Assembly (NCBI RefSeq): GCF_004000845.1
Contig: NZ_BIMA01000015.1
Coordinates: 24,860 to 88,859, forward strand
DNA length: 64,000 nucleotides
Direction of reading: 5' to 3'
Origin: Paenibacillus koleovorans NBRC 103111
GTDB lineage: Bacteria; Bacillota; Bacilli; Paenibacillales; NBRC-103111
The notes below the pieces were generated by a model. It was given only the letters and a program-made list of their open reading frames with translations. It did not search any database and had not been told where the DNA came from. Shown one piece after another: positions 51,225 to 59,795 of this stretch (the first letter of the stretch is position 1; every line of letters begins with the position of its first letter). The translations under genes and the position numbers were made by a program.

Positions 51225-52202
51225 ATGGATCCCGCGCAACGAATCAAAAGACATAAAGACGATTGGGCCGAGCTCGAACGCCTGCTAGTCGCCCTGGACA
51301 ACGTCCGCCGACCGGTCCGCGCCGAAGATATAGATCGATTGACGACGCTCTACAAGGCTGCGGCTACTCATTTGTCCGCCATGCGGACGCAATGGCCGAA
51401 CGACTCGACGACGACATATCTGAACCACCTGGTTGCCCGGGCGCATCATGTGCTGTATCGGCAGAACGACAAGGGCGGCAGCCGCTTCCGCCGGTTCTTC
51501 GGCGCCTACTTCCCGAATTTGATTCTCCAGAGGCGCGCTTTCATTCTGATGGCCTGCGCTTTGTTCCTTCTCGGCTTAATCGCCGGTTATGCGGCGGTCT
51601 GGTCGGATCCGCTCAACGTGCATTTGGTGCTGCCGTCTAATATCGCGAACGCCATAGATCCCGCCGCTACAGACGATCCGCGCGGCGACCTGCACAGCCC
51701 GCTCGTCTCGACCGAGATCTTCATCAACAATATCCGGGTGGCGATGCTGGCTTTCGTGAGCGGAGTGACGCTTGGATTCGGCACCGTCTATTTGCTCGTA
51801 TTCAACGGACTCCTCATCGGCGCGCTGGCAGCCGTTTTCGCACAAGCTGGAGAAACGTACGTCTTCTGGGCCTACATTTTGCCCCATGGCATCATCGAGC
51901 TCGTCGCCATCTTCATAGCAGGGGGAGCCGGCCTCTACATGGGCTACCGCTTCTTCGTTCCAGGTGCCTACACACGCAAGAGGCAATTCTTGCAAGCGGC
52001 CCAAGAGTCCGTTCTGCTGCTGGTCGGCACCCTTCCGCTATTCGTAATCGCGGGCCTTATCGAAGGCTACATCACCCCGTCCGACCTGTCGCTAGGTGTC
52101 AAGTACGCGGTGGCTGGAGCCACGCTGCTGTTGCTCGCTGTTTACGTCGCCTTAGGTTCGCTCAGAGCGCGTTTCGCGCCTTCAGGTTCAGGTACTCGTT
52201 GA
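51225..52202 (+). CDS. SpoIIM-family (stage II sporulation protein M) membrane protein
   Basis: Protein of 325 residues with a soluble N-terminal domain (about 1-100) and five to six membrane helices (FILMACALFLLGLIAGYAAVW, VAMLAFVSGVTLGFGTVYLLVFNGLLIGALAAVF, WAYILPHGIIELVAIFIAGGAGLYMGYRFF), the typical DUF95/SpoIIM pattern. True SpoIIM acts in septal peptidoglycan remodelling; members inside RDD/MoxR/DUF58 clusters are a distinct branch also found in non-sporulators. AGGAGGG precedes the ATG. Its 3' end overlaps the convergent DUF58 gene by 41 bases. Confidence 0.9.
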   Translation: MDPAQRIKRHKDDWAELERLLVALDNVRRPVRAEDIDRLTTLYKAAATHLSAMRTQWPNDSTTTYLNHLVARAHHVLYRQNDKGGSRFRRFFGAYFPNLILQRRAFILMACALFLLGLIAGYAAVWSDPLNVHLVLPSNIANAIDPAATDDPRGDLHSPLVSTEIFINNIRVAMLAFVSGVTLGFGTVYLLVFNGLLIGALAAVFAQAGETYVFWAYILPHGIIELVAIFIAGGAGLYMGYRFFVPGAYTRKRQFLQAAQESVLLLVGTLPLFVIAGLIEGYITPSDLSLGVKYAVAGATLLLLAVYVALGSLRARFAPSGSGTR

Positions 52203-53577
52203 CCGCACTAAGCGCCAACCGGTCCGCCGGCACATCCATGACTTCAATGCCCCAGCCAGCCATCTGCGTCACGTATTCCATCCGGTCCAGCTGAAACTTA
52301 TAGGCTAGGCTCTGAATATAAGCAGTCCGGTTGTTGACCGCCTCGGCATGCGCCCATTCGTGCAGCAGCGGGTCGTTCAACGACACGAGCAGCGGCACAT
52401 GGCTTCTGCGAAGACGTCGCGCATAGACCGGCAGTTCCTGGTCATACAGATAGCTCTCCATATCGGAAAAGAGGACGACGAAGGATCGCTTCTTCATCTC
52501 GCGCAATACATGGGACAACGCAAGGCCGAATCCTGGCTCAACGAAATCCGAGCCCAGGTCGTAAGCGGCCATGGTCAGCTGATGCAGATGCGGCAGCCCT
52601 CGCCCCGGCGGAACATAAGCTTTGATTCGATCCGAAAAAGCGAGCAAAGCGACGTAATCGCCTTGCTTCAACGCCACAGCAGCCAAGACAAGCGCCGCTT
52701 CGAGCGTGCGGTCCAGCTTGGTCTGCCCATCGAGCTCGACCCCCATCATCCGACCGCAATCCAGCGCAATCGTGACGACCTTCCCTTTCTCGGGACGAAC
52801 GATATTCGTCATCAGTCTCCCCGTGCGGGCGGACGCCCGCCAATTGACCAGCCGCGGATCGTCCCCTTGCGCGAAGCTGCGGATCGAGTCGAAATCCGAG
52901 CCGGTCGGTTGGGCCTTCCCCAGCTTGCTGCCATCCAAGACCAGCGCGTCTTGAGCGGACGCAAGAATCCCGCGCACCCTCGACAGATCGGGCACGATTT
53001 TCACATCGCCCACGCACTTCAGCTTCGTCTGCTTCTTCCACAGTCCGACTCCGCCCCAGTAACGCAGCATCACATAACCAAACGTATACCTCCCCCGCTC
53101 TTGACCAGCCGTACCGTATGCGAAGCTTGCCGCTCCGTCCTCCAGCCGGCCGCGCATGATCTCCTGCGGAATCCTCCTGTCCTGCTCATCCACCCGTTGC
53201 GCTCTATACGCCGTAAAAGCGATCGGAATGTCGTCAGCTAATTCGACGTTCAAGAGACTATTCGCGGCTTCCACGGTCAGCGCAAGGCGCACTTGGAAAA
53301 TCTGGTTCAGGTCCGCCGTATCCGGCAGTGTCCTCTCGACGGCGAAGCGTCTCCTTGCAGGAAGCAGCCATAAATCAACGACGCTGAATACAGCCAGCAG
53401 CAAATAAAATCCCCACAGCACGTAATGGCCGTACCCCAGCGCATAGGCAGCACCGATTGGAATGATTCCGCCTGCTGAGAGAAAGACCAGCCGCTTAGTC
53501 GGGACGATGGATTCGTCGCCGAACCGCCTAGCGAGGAACCGGAACGGATGCGAGCGTTTCTTGGACGATGTGGTCAC
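52162..53577 (-). CDS. DUF58 (von Willebrand A-like) protein, MoxR partner
   Basis: Protein of 471 residues with two N-terminal membrane helices (LVFLSAGGIIPIGAAYALGYGHYVLWGFYLLLAVFSVVDLWLLPA), a beta-rich middle part and the DUF58 core from about 225 (GSDFDSIRSFAQGDDPRLVNWRASARTGRLMTN) leading into a von Willebrand A-like domain (VTIALDCGRMMG, VALLAFSDRIKAYVP, VVLFSDMES). It works with MoxR ATPases. The start is GTG at 53577 behind GGAGGGCGG, overlapping the MoxR gene by 50 bases. Confidence 0.92.
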   Translation of the reverse strand: MTTSSKKRSHPFRFLARRFGDESIVPTKRLVFLSAGGIIPIGAAYALGYGHYVLWGFYLLLAVFSVVDLWLLPARRRFAVERTLPDTADLNQIFQVRLALTVEAANSLLNVELADDIPIAFTAYRAQRVDEQDRRIPQEIMRGRLEDGAASFAYGTAGQERGRYTFGYVMLRYWGGVGLWKKQTKLKCVGDVKIVPDLSRVRGILASAQDALVLDGSKLGKAQPTGSDFDSIRSFAQGDDPRLVNWRASARTGRLMTNIVRPEKGKVVTIALDCGRMMGVELDGQTKLDRTLEAALVLAAVALKQGDYVALLAFSDRIKAYVPPGRGLPHLHQLTMAAYDLGSDFVEPGFGLALSHVLREMKKRSFVVLFSDMESYLYDQELPVYARRLRRSHVPLLVSLNDPLLHEWAHAEAVNNRTAYIQSLAYKFQLDRMEYVTQMAGWGIEVMDVPADRLALSAVNEYLNLKARNAL

Positions 53578-54460
53578 TGGTGCCGCCCTCCAATTCCTCT
53601 TGCGGTGTCAGCAGCAGACGATGGCGGAGCGCGGGACGCGCCACCAGCTTCACATCGTCCGGCGTCACATAGCTTCTGCCTTCGAGTGCCGCCCAGGCTT
53701 TGCTCGCGGTCAGGATGGCGATGCCCGCGCGCGGGCTTGCTCCGAGCTGCACGCGCTTGGAGTCGCGGGTTTTGCGTACAATCGTCGTAATGTAAGCAAT
53801 GATGGAGTCCTCGACCACGACTTCAGCCGTGCGGGCCTTCGCTTCTCGGATCTCTTCCGGGGTTAGAGCCGGAAGAACCGCCTGCTCGCGCTCCTTCTCA
53901 TACGGAACATGCCCTCTCAATATTTGCCGTTCTTGCTCCTCGCCCGGGTAATCGAGCGTCAGCTTGAACAGAAACCGGTCGAGCTGCGCCTCGGGCAACG
54001 GATACGTCCCCTCGTACTCGATCGGGTTCTGCGTAGCGACGACCAGGAAAGGATCGGGGAGCCGGTAGGTCGTGCCATGTATCGTTACTTGCTGCTCCTC
54101 CATCGCTTCGAGAAGCGCCGCTTGGGTTTTGGGTCCCGAACGGTTGATCTCGTCGGCCAGCACAATGTTGGCGAACACCGGACCGAGAACGGTTTGAAAC
54201 TCGCTTCTCGCCATATCGAAGATCACGCTGCCCGTTATATCGCTAGGCATCAGATCGGGTGTGAATTGGATGCGGCGATACTCTCCGCCAATGGAGGCCG
54301 CAAGCGTGCGCGCCATTTTTGTTTTGCCGAGCCCCGGCACTCCTTCCAGCAGCACATGACCGCCTGCCAGTAGAGCTGCCGCCAGCAACCGGATATTCAG
54401 TTTCTGTCCATATACCCGCTGCTCCATAGCACCCAGCAGTTGCTCTATCTTTCCGCCCAC
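53528..54460 (-). CDS. MoxR-family AAA+ ATPase
   Basis: Chaperone-like ATPase of 310 residues: Walker A GVPGLGKTKMARTLA, MPSDITGS, Walker B NIVLADEINRSGPKTQAALLEAMEEQQV, sensor 1 LVVATQNPIEYEGTYPLPEAQLDRF and arginine finger region, then the lid with SPRAGIAILTASKAWAALEGRSYVTPDDV. The start is GTG at 54460 behind GGAGTGA. It sits between the DUF4350 and DUF58 genes with almost no gaps. It is thought to remodel or activate partner proteins carrying von Willebrand A-like domains. Confidence 0.94.
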   Translation of the reverse strand: MGGKIEQLLGAMEQRVYGQKLNIRLLAAALLAGGHVLLEGVPGLGKTKMARTLAASIGGEYRRIQFTPDLMPSDITGSVIFDMARSEFQTVLGPVFANIVLADEINRSGPKTQAALLEAMEEQQVTIHGTTYRLPDPFLVVATQNPIEYEGTYPLPEAQLDRFLFKLTLDYPGEEQERQILRGHVPYEKEREQAVLPALTPEEIREAKARTAEVVVEDSIIAYITTIVRKTRDSKRVQLGASPRAGIAILTASKAWAALEGRSYVTPDDVKLVARPALRHRLLLTPQEELEGGTSDHIVQETLASVPVPR

Positions 54461-54466
54461 TATCGT

Positions 54467-55612
54467 TCACTCCTTCTCCAGTAACACTATCATCTCGCCT
54501 AACTCGCGAGTCAAGTCCACGAAAGAGCCTCCCATGGCCTCGCCTCGCTCTACTGCATCCGCTTGCCGCAGCAGACGCACCAGCTTGTCCGCCTGCGCTT
54601 CGCTCAGTCGATCCTGGGCCAGTTGCGCCGCTTCCTCCGGCGATGCCTCGAGCCTCAGCCCCCATCGCACGAGCAGCAGCCGGCGAAGGGCCCGCACCTG
54701 ATGGGCAAGCGCCTCATCCTTAAACCGCCGGCGCTCATACCACGCGGCTACCGCAAGCAGCGTCTCGTCGCCGCGGCGCACGGTCCAGGCCCGCGGAGTA
54801 TACGCGGGACCGAATCGTTTGCCTTGCTGCCATAGCCACAGCAGCAACGTCACGGCCATAACGCCGCTTCCCGCAATCAACCAATCCGGGTACGCCTCAA
54901 GCGCCCCCCTCGACTCTATGTAGCCGTGATGATACTCGTCCACCCACAGCGAGTCGAGGTTTCCATCGCCGGTCAACCACGGCCAAACCAGTTCAAAATG
55001 ATCATGCTGAAGCACACTCGCATTCGTCAGCCAATTCGGAACGACTACCGCCGTGATCGCTCCGTCTCCGTATGCTCGGCTCGCCGCGACGATCCCGTTC
55101 GAGTCCCGCAGCAGCGAACTGACGCCATCCTCTGCAACAATCCGCTTGTTGGTATTCACCTCTGCCGTAAATTCAGCCTTCACTCCCCCATCCTGCCGCG
55201 TCACAACGGCAACTCCTGGCGCAGCGGAGGTGTCCTCCAGCTGAAATACGGCTCCGCCGTCTATAGAACGGCTGAACAAAAGCAAATCATTGCCCCGCTC
55301 CACCCATTCGAGCAGCTCTTGCCATTCATCCTCGTTCACGGAGTGGGGTTCAATGGACAGCAGCTTATGCCCAGACCCGGCAGGCAACTCTCGCCACGAG
55401 CGTTTCCAGGTCTTGACCGGCACCCGCTTCTCCTGAAGCAGCGTGATCATACCCTTCGTTCCGTCGGGCTCCGCCGAGTACGACACGTAAGGCTCCATGC
55501 GTTCGGGCTCCGGTTGCATGACCATTAGCCCCAGCGCAATAAACAGCAGCACACTGATCGCCAGTCCGATCGCGTGTTTATTCCGGTTCAGCAAGGGAAG
55601 GAACGCCGTCAT
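54467..55612 (-). CDS. DUF4350 protein of the MoxR cluster
   Basis: Protein of 381 residues with an N-terminal helix (AIGLAISVLLFIALGLMVM), an extracytoplasmic DUF4350 domain (SYSAEPDGTKGMITLLQEKRVPVKTWKRSW, ERGNDLLLFSRSID) and a second helix at about 250 (LIAGSGVMAVTLLLWLWQQGKRFGPAY), followed by a cytoplasmic helical tail. Genes of this family always stand beside MoxR/DUF58. It is 6 bp from the MoxR gene and 1 bp from the DUF4129 gene. Confidence 0.87.
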   Translation of the reverse strand: MTAFLPLLNRNKHAIGLAISVLLFIALGLMVMQPEPERMEPYVSYSAEPDGTKGMITLLQEKRVPVKTWKRSWRELPAGSGHKLLSIEPHSVNEDEWQELLEWVERGNDLLLFSRSIDGGAVFQLEDTSAAPGVAVVTRQDGGVKAEFTAEVNTNKRIVAEDGVSSLLRDSNGIVAASRAYGDGAITAVVVPNWLTNASVLQHDHFELVWPWLTGDGNLDSLWVDEYHHGYIESRGALEAYPDWLIAGSGVMAVTLLLWLWQQGKRFGPAYTPRAWTVRRGDETLLAVAAWYERRRFKDEALAHQVRALRRLLLVRWGLRLEASPEEAAQLAQDRLSEAQADKLVRLLRQADAVERGEAMGGSFVDLTRELGEMIVLLEKE

Positions 55613-55613
55613 A

Positions 55614-56255
55614 TTAGATCGCCTCCTTCTCCGCCATCAGCGCGTCAATATCGCGTTGAAAAGCGAGGAAGCTGTCCGGATCCGCGGGTTCGTTGCCGTA
55701 CCAGACCTGCTCGAACAACAAGGCGCTCCGCTGAAACAGCGGCACCGCGCTCGCACGGCTTCGCTCCAGCTCGTCGCAATAATCCCAGTCGGTCTTCCAT
55801 TTCTCGATGCGAATCCAGTTTTGTTGCTCCATATAGAACAACAGCATCAGGAACGAGCAGCGAATGCTTTCCCGGATACGCCCTTCGGCCTTCGCTTGCC
55901 TGGCCATAGACGCATACTGCTCGTAGGTCAGCGCCATCTCGGAAGAATCGACAATCGTTTTGCGCCGCCGCACGTTTCCTTGGCGTATGATTTGCTTGCA
56001 GAACCAATAGATCGCCCAGATCAAGGCCAGCAGCACGATCCCCAGCAGCACGTACATCCCCACGTTGGCGGCTTCGTCCGACCAGTCGGCGGCGGGTGGG
56101 AACAGGCCGATAAACTTGTCCCACAGCCACCTCATCCCTTCCTTGATCAGACCGGAATCTCCCGTCCGTTCCTTGAGATGCTGCGAGTATTCGTCCCGGC
56201 TTAGAATCTCGCCTAGTCGTTGCTTGTCCTCCAGCCATTCGGACCGATCGATCAT
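55614..56255 (-). CDS. DUF4129 protein of the MoxR cluster
   Basis: Protein of 213 residues with one membrane helix at about 65-90 (VGMYVLLGIVLLALIWAIYWFC) and a cytoplasmic DUF4129 domain behind it (YEQYASMARQAKAEGRIRESIRCSFLMLLFYMEQQNWI, WKTDWDYCDEL, LLFEQVWYGNEP), the family signature. It overlaps the upstream membrane-protein gene by 4 bases (ATGA). Unlike actinobacterial and archaeal relatives it has no fused transglutaminase domain. Confidence 0.87.
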   Translation of the reverse strand: MIDRSEWLEDKQRLGEILSRDEYSQHLKERTGDSGLIKEGMRWLWDKFIGLFPPAADWSDEAANVGMYVLLGIVLLALIWAIYWFCKQIIRQGNVRRRKTIVDSSEMALTYEQYASMARQAKAEGRIRESIRCSFLMLLFYMEQQNWIRIEKWKTDWDYCDELERSRASAVPLFQRSALLFEQVWYGNEPADPDSFLAFQRDIDALMAEKEAI

Positions 56256-57211
56256 ACCGTTTGCTCGGGTTGAGGCTGTGGCATCGCGGGATCCATCACG
56301 ATTCTTTGAATCATTTCCTCCAATCCCATACCGTCGCGAGCCTTGAGATCGAAGTAGCTGACCCCGTAAGCCAGAATGGCCGCTGGAGCCACCACTAAAC
56401 TGGCTACAGCTTGAAGGAGCACCAAAACCACCTTGTTCATAGGGATAAACGCCAGCAGGAGACCGACCACGATACTAAACACATAAACTAACAGCGTCAT
56501 GACGACAAAGAGTCCGATGATCCGCCAGAAGCTTTTACGAGTCAAGCTCCAGCTGATCCCGACCCCGACAGACGCTTCCTGGAACGCTACGACCGGCAAA
56601 TAATACATGAAGCGAATCGTAAAATACCAGATCCCGAATAACATCCCCAAGATGAGAAGGAAAACGAAAATACCGGTGATCACTCCCGAGGCAATCGAGC
56701 CGCCTGTTAAGAGGATGCCGCCTAGGCTAAACGTGCTGAGGAACACGATCACAACAGCTAAAACAGCGCTCATACCCGCAATGATCAAGCCGTATACGAT
56801 CGAACTGCCGAGCAATGCCCAAAACCGTTTGAACCCCATGCCAAGCAGACGGAAAGCAGACGGAACCTCCTCCCCGCGAAGGACGAGACGAACGAGAAGA
56901 ACAATGGAAGCGATTACGACCGGAGTCAACAGAGCAACCATGATCCCCGTGAGGATCAAGAGGAGAATATAAACCGGATTGTCGACGGAAAAAGCCGGCC
57001 CCGCTCTTTCGACTGTACCATCTAGGATCCCCTTAATATCCAATAGCTGTCGAGTCGATGACGTGTCCTGAACCATCCCCTGCACCAAATAAAAGGGACC
57101 ATAGCAGATCAGCATGATCAGGGTCAGCTTCACGAAATGCTTGCGGTACAATTGAATGCTTAAGTCAATCATTCTGCCGATCCCCATCGGCTTTAACACT
57201 TCATCTTGCAT
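56252..57211 (-). CDS. Multi-pass membrane protein, first gene of the MoxR cluster
   Basis: Protein of 319 residues with about six to seven membrane helices (LTLIMLICYGPFYLVQGMV, YILLLILTGIMVALLTPVVIASIVLLVRLVL, FWALLGSSIVYGLIIAGMSAVLAVVIVFL, IFVFLLILGMLFGIWYFTIRFMYYLPVVAFQE). It resembles the glycerophosphodiester-phosphodiesterase membrane-domain-like proteins found before DUF4129 genes. No catalytic residues are evident. The next gene starts within its stop codon. Confidence 0.82.
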   Translation of the reverse strand: MQDEVLKPMGIGRMIDLSIQLYRKHFVKLTLIMLICYGPFYLVQGMVQDTSSTRQLLDIKGILDGTVERAGPAFSVDNPVYILLLILTGIMVALLTPVVIASIVLLVRLVLRGEEVPSAFRLLGMGFKRFWALLGSSIVYGLIIAGMSAVLAVVIVFLSTFSLGGILLTGGSIASGVITGIFVFLLILGMLFGIWYFTIRFMYYLPVVAFQEASVGVGISWSLTRKSFWRIIGLFVVMTLLVYVFSIVVGLLLAFIPMNKVVLVLLQAVASLVVAPAAILAYGVSYFDLKARDGMGLEEMIQRIVMDPAMPQPQPEQTV

Positions 57212-57312
57212 AGTTTAAGGGCCCCCCAAGTTTCGCTAAATTCCCCTCATTATACTACATTTATTGCCAGTTTGTACTGCTAAATTTGGTTAAAATTAGG
57301 GGTTTTTGCGCG

Positions 57313-57353
57313 CAAAAAAGGAGCTAAGCGAGAACGAGTCGCTTGGCTCCTTG
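57313..57353 (-). terminator. Terminator of the VOC-family gene
   Basis: AAGGAGC and AAGCGA arms pair with TCGCTT and GCTCCTT (one mismatch), with T6 on the minus strand, 11 bases after the stop codon. Confidence 0.85.
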
Positions 57354-57363
57354 TAATGCTGAC

Positions 57364-57732
57364 TTACATATGCTGCAGACCCACTCGATTGCCTTCGCTG
57401 TCTAGAAACATGCCTATATACCCGGCATGATCGCCCAAATACGTTTTCTCCATTATAATTTGGCCACCTGCTTCGGGAACCCTCGAGAGAATAAGAGCCA
57501 GATCCGGATCCCCGTCTATATAAACGGTAACCCCATCTGGAGAAGGCTTATGACGCGGGCCCTTGACCAACATCCCACCATTCGACTCTTCCTTCACCGG
57601 GAAAAAGGCGTATTCTTCCTCCCCCATCTGCATCGATTGCATCTCCAAGTCTAAAATCCGCTCATAGAACGCTTTCGCCCGCCCCATGTCGGACACGGGA
57701 ATTTCCACCCAAATAAAAATTCGATCTCTCAT
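57364..57732 (-). CDS. VOC (glyoxalase/bleomycin-resistance) family protein
   Basis: Small protein of 122 residues with the paired beta-alpha-beta-beta-beta modules of the vicinal oxygen chelate fold: IFIWVEIPVSDMGRAKAFYERILDLEMQ in the first half and GVTVYIDGDPDLALILSRVPEAGGQIIMEKTYLGDHAGYIGMFLDSEGNRVGLQ in the second. Such PhnB/CatC-like stand-alone proteins have diverse or unknown substrates. The gene stands alone with its own terminator. Confidence 0.92.
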   Translation of the reverse strand: MRDRIFIWVEIPVSDMGRAKAFYERILDLEMQSMQMGEEEYAFFPVKEESNGGMLVKGPRHKPSPDGVTVYIDGDPDLALILSRVPEAGGQIIMEKTYLGDHAGYIGMFLDSEGNRVGLQHM

Positions 57733-57823
57733 CGTTCATTCTCCATTTCTCTCAAAAAATTGGCTTGCTAGCGTAATAGACGAATGAACCATCGGAAAAT
57801 CATCGGTCCCAGCCCTACTCTAT

Positions 57824-58903
57824 TCATTCAGCCGGAAGCCAGCCCGATAGAACGGCCCCTCCGGACGGATGGTTGCCAGCCTTGAGCTCGCCTCCGTGCC
57901 TGCGAATAATTCGCTGGGAGATCGTCAGTCCCAATCCGGCTCCGCCGGTCGCGCGGTTCCTTGATTGTTCCCCCCGGTAGAGCGGTTCGAACACCTGGCC
58001 CTGCTCCAATCCCATCGCCGCAAAGCCTTGCCCGGAGTCGTGGATCTCGAACACTACCCGCTCCTTTTCCCTGCCGTACCGTACGTGAATTTTGCCATCA
58101 ACGGGTGTATGCCGCACGGCATTATCCAACAAGTTGCTCAGCGCACGCTCCAATAAGTGCGAGTCGGCCCGGATCATGCTGACGCTAGGCTCAGCACTGA
58201 CGAGGAGGATTTGGATGTGCCTCTCGTCCGCCTGCGGCTTCAAGCTGTCGATGGACTTATGCATAATGTCACCGAAGTCCACCGCCGACTCCCCGCCCAA
58301 CCACTCCGTCGACTGAAACTCCAGCTTCGTAAAAGTAAACAGATCCTCGACCAACCGGTCCAACTGCATCGACTTCTCTTTGCACACGGCCACATATTTC
58401 GCGATTTGCTCCGGGGTTCGTGCAATCCCTTGCTCCAGCCCGTCCAAGTATCCGCGCAAAGCAAATAAAGGCGTCCGCAAATCATGCGCGACCGCCGAGA
58501 TGAGGAACCGCCGCTCCTCCTCCAGCTTCGTTTGCTGCTGTTGGGCCTGCTTCAGCTCCTTCACCATCGATTCGAACCCGTCCCGAACCTCAGCGATCTC
58601 TCGAATGGACGCCTCCGGCAGCCGAACGCCCCAATCGCCCTTCGCAATCGTCCGCGACGCCTGACCTAGCTCCTCAAGCGGCCCCAGCAAGAGCCTCCGC
58701 ATCTGAACGCCCACTACGACAAAGGCGGCCACCAGCCCTACAAAAGCAGCCACCATTGGAATCGCATAAGAGTCCGGCCGATTTTCTCCAAGTTGAAGCG
58801 AATGTGTAGTTAGGAAATAGCCTGCCACGAAGAAAACCCACGGCAACAGAAGAAGCAGCCCCACGCCAAGCAAGGAGTGCGTGCGAAGTCGTAGTCCTCT
58901 CAT
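57824..58903 (-). CDS. Sensor histidine kinase, second two-component system
   Basis: Protein of 359 residues: two membrane helices (about 8-30 and 45-65) with a very short outer loop, HAMP (about 67-120; RLLLGPLEELGQASRTIAKGDWGVRLPE), HisKA with phosphoacceptor in FLISAVAHDLRTPLFALRGYLDGLEQG (about 145) and an ATPase domain (LSNLLDNAVRHTP, IHDSGQGF, TGGAGLGLTISQRII). ATG 58903 overlaps the regulator stop (ATGA). The tiny extracytoplasmic loop suggests sensing within the membrane, as in kinases for envelope stress. Confidence 0.92.
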   Translation of the reverse strand: MRGLRLRTHSLLGVGLLLLLPWVFFVAGYFLTTHSLQLGENRPDSYAIPMVAAFVGLVAAFVVVGVQMRRLLLGPLEELGQASRTIAKGDWGVRLPEASIREIAEVRDGFESMVKELKQAQQQQTKLEEERRFLISAVAHDLRTPLFALRGYLDGLEQGIARTPEQIAKYVAVCKEKSMQLDRLVEDLFTFTKLEFQSTEWLGGESAVDFGDIMHKSIDSLKPQADERHIQILLVSAEPSVSMIRADSHLLERALSNLLDNAVRHTPVDGKIHVRYGREKERVVFEIHDSGQGFAAMGLEQGQVFEPLYRGEQSRNRATGGAGLGLTISQRIIRRHGGELKAGNHPSGGAVLSGWLPAE

Positions 58904-59598
58904 CCTTGGGCCCCCTCGAAGCGGTACCCGACACCCCATACGTTAGTGAGATGCTGAGGCTGGTTCGGATCGAGCTCGATTTTCTCGCGCAGCCGGCTCA
59001 GATGGACGCGAATCGTATGTTTGTCGCCGACGCCCTCCCAGAACTTCTCCAGCAGCTGCTCGTACGTAAACACTTGCTTCGGATGCTCCATAAATAAGCT
59101 CAAGAGGTCGTATTCCTTTGGCGTAAGTGAGATAGGTGTCCGGTCCAGGTCCAAAAACACTTCTCTCGTAGCTCTGTCGAGTTTGATGCGGCCGTAAGCA
59201 AGTACCTGCGGTGAGCTGGGTGTTCGTCTACCTGCGGACCGTCGCAGAACCGCCTTGACTCGGGCCACGATTTCGCCGGGGGAAGCGGTTTTCACAATAT
59301 AATCATCGCCGCCGAGCGTGAGGCCGCGAATCTTGTCCACATCCTCGCTGCGCGCGCTCAAGAACAGGATCGGCACATCGCTCTCCGTCCGAATTCGCCT
59401 ACATAGCTCGAACCCATTTTGCCCTGGCATCATGATATCGAGGATTATGCAATGAACGGCATTCTGTTTAAATACGGTCCAGGCTTGAACAGCATCGTTA
59501 GCCGTCATGACCCGAAAGTGATCATGCTCCAGAAAATCCCGCAATAAGTCCACGATACTCGGATCGTCGTCCACGACCAGAATCATCGGCTTCTCCAT
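58900..59598 (-). CDS. OmpR-family response regulator, second two-component system
   Basis: Protein of 232 residues. Receiver: ILVVDDDPSIVDLLRDFL, phospho-acceptor in VHCIILDIMMPGQNGFELC, and a conserved lysine at YIVKTASPGE. The residue after that lysine is threonine rather than the usual proline (VKTAS), slightly odd. Effector domain: LTPKEYDLLSLFMEHPKQVFTYEQLLEKFWEG and HTIRVHLSRLREKIE. It is the first gene of the pair with the kinase. No target transporter lies next to it, and no clear direct repeats were seen upstream. Confidence 0.92.
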   Translation of the reverse strand: MEKPMILVVDDDPSIVDLLRDFLEHDHFRVMTANDAVQAWTVFKQNAVHCIILDIMMPGQNGFELCRRIRTESDVPILFLSARSEDVDKIRGLTLGGDDYIVKTASPGEIVARVKAVLRRSAGRRTPSSPQVLAYGRIKLDRATREVFLDLDRTPISLTPKEYDLLSLFMEHPKQVFTYEQLLEKFWEGVGDKHTIRVHLSRLREKIELDPNQPQHLTNVWGVGYRFEGAQG

Positions 59599-59795
59599 CG
59601 TGCAGCTCCTGCCTTCCTACCGGTCCTTTATGGCCTTTGCTCTCAAGTGTATCACCAACTGGTCCAAAACAAACGAGCCGGTCGCAAATTGGGACAGTTT
59701 CTTGATGGTTTTGTGACGATTCGGACGCATCCTTCGTGAGAGTTGCTTGGTATCCTATGGATCAACAAGGAATGAATTCGTGGGAGGTTTTGGAG

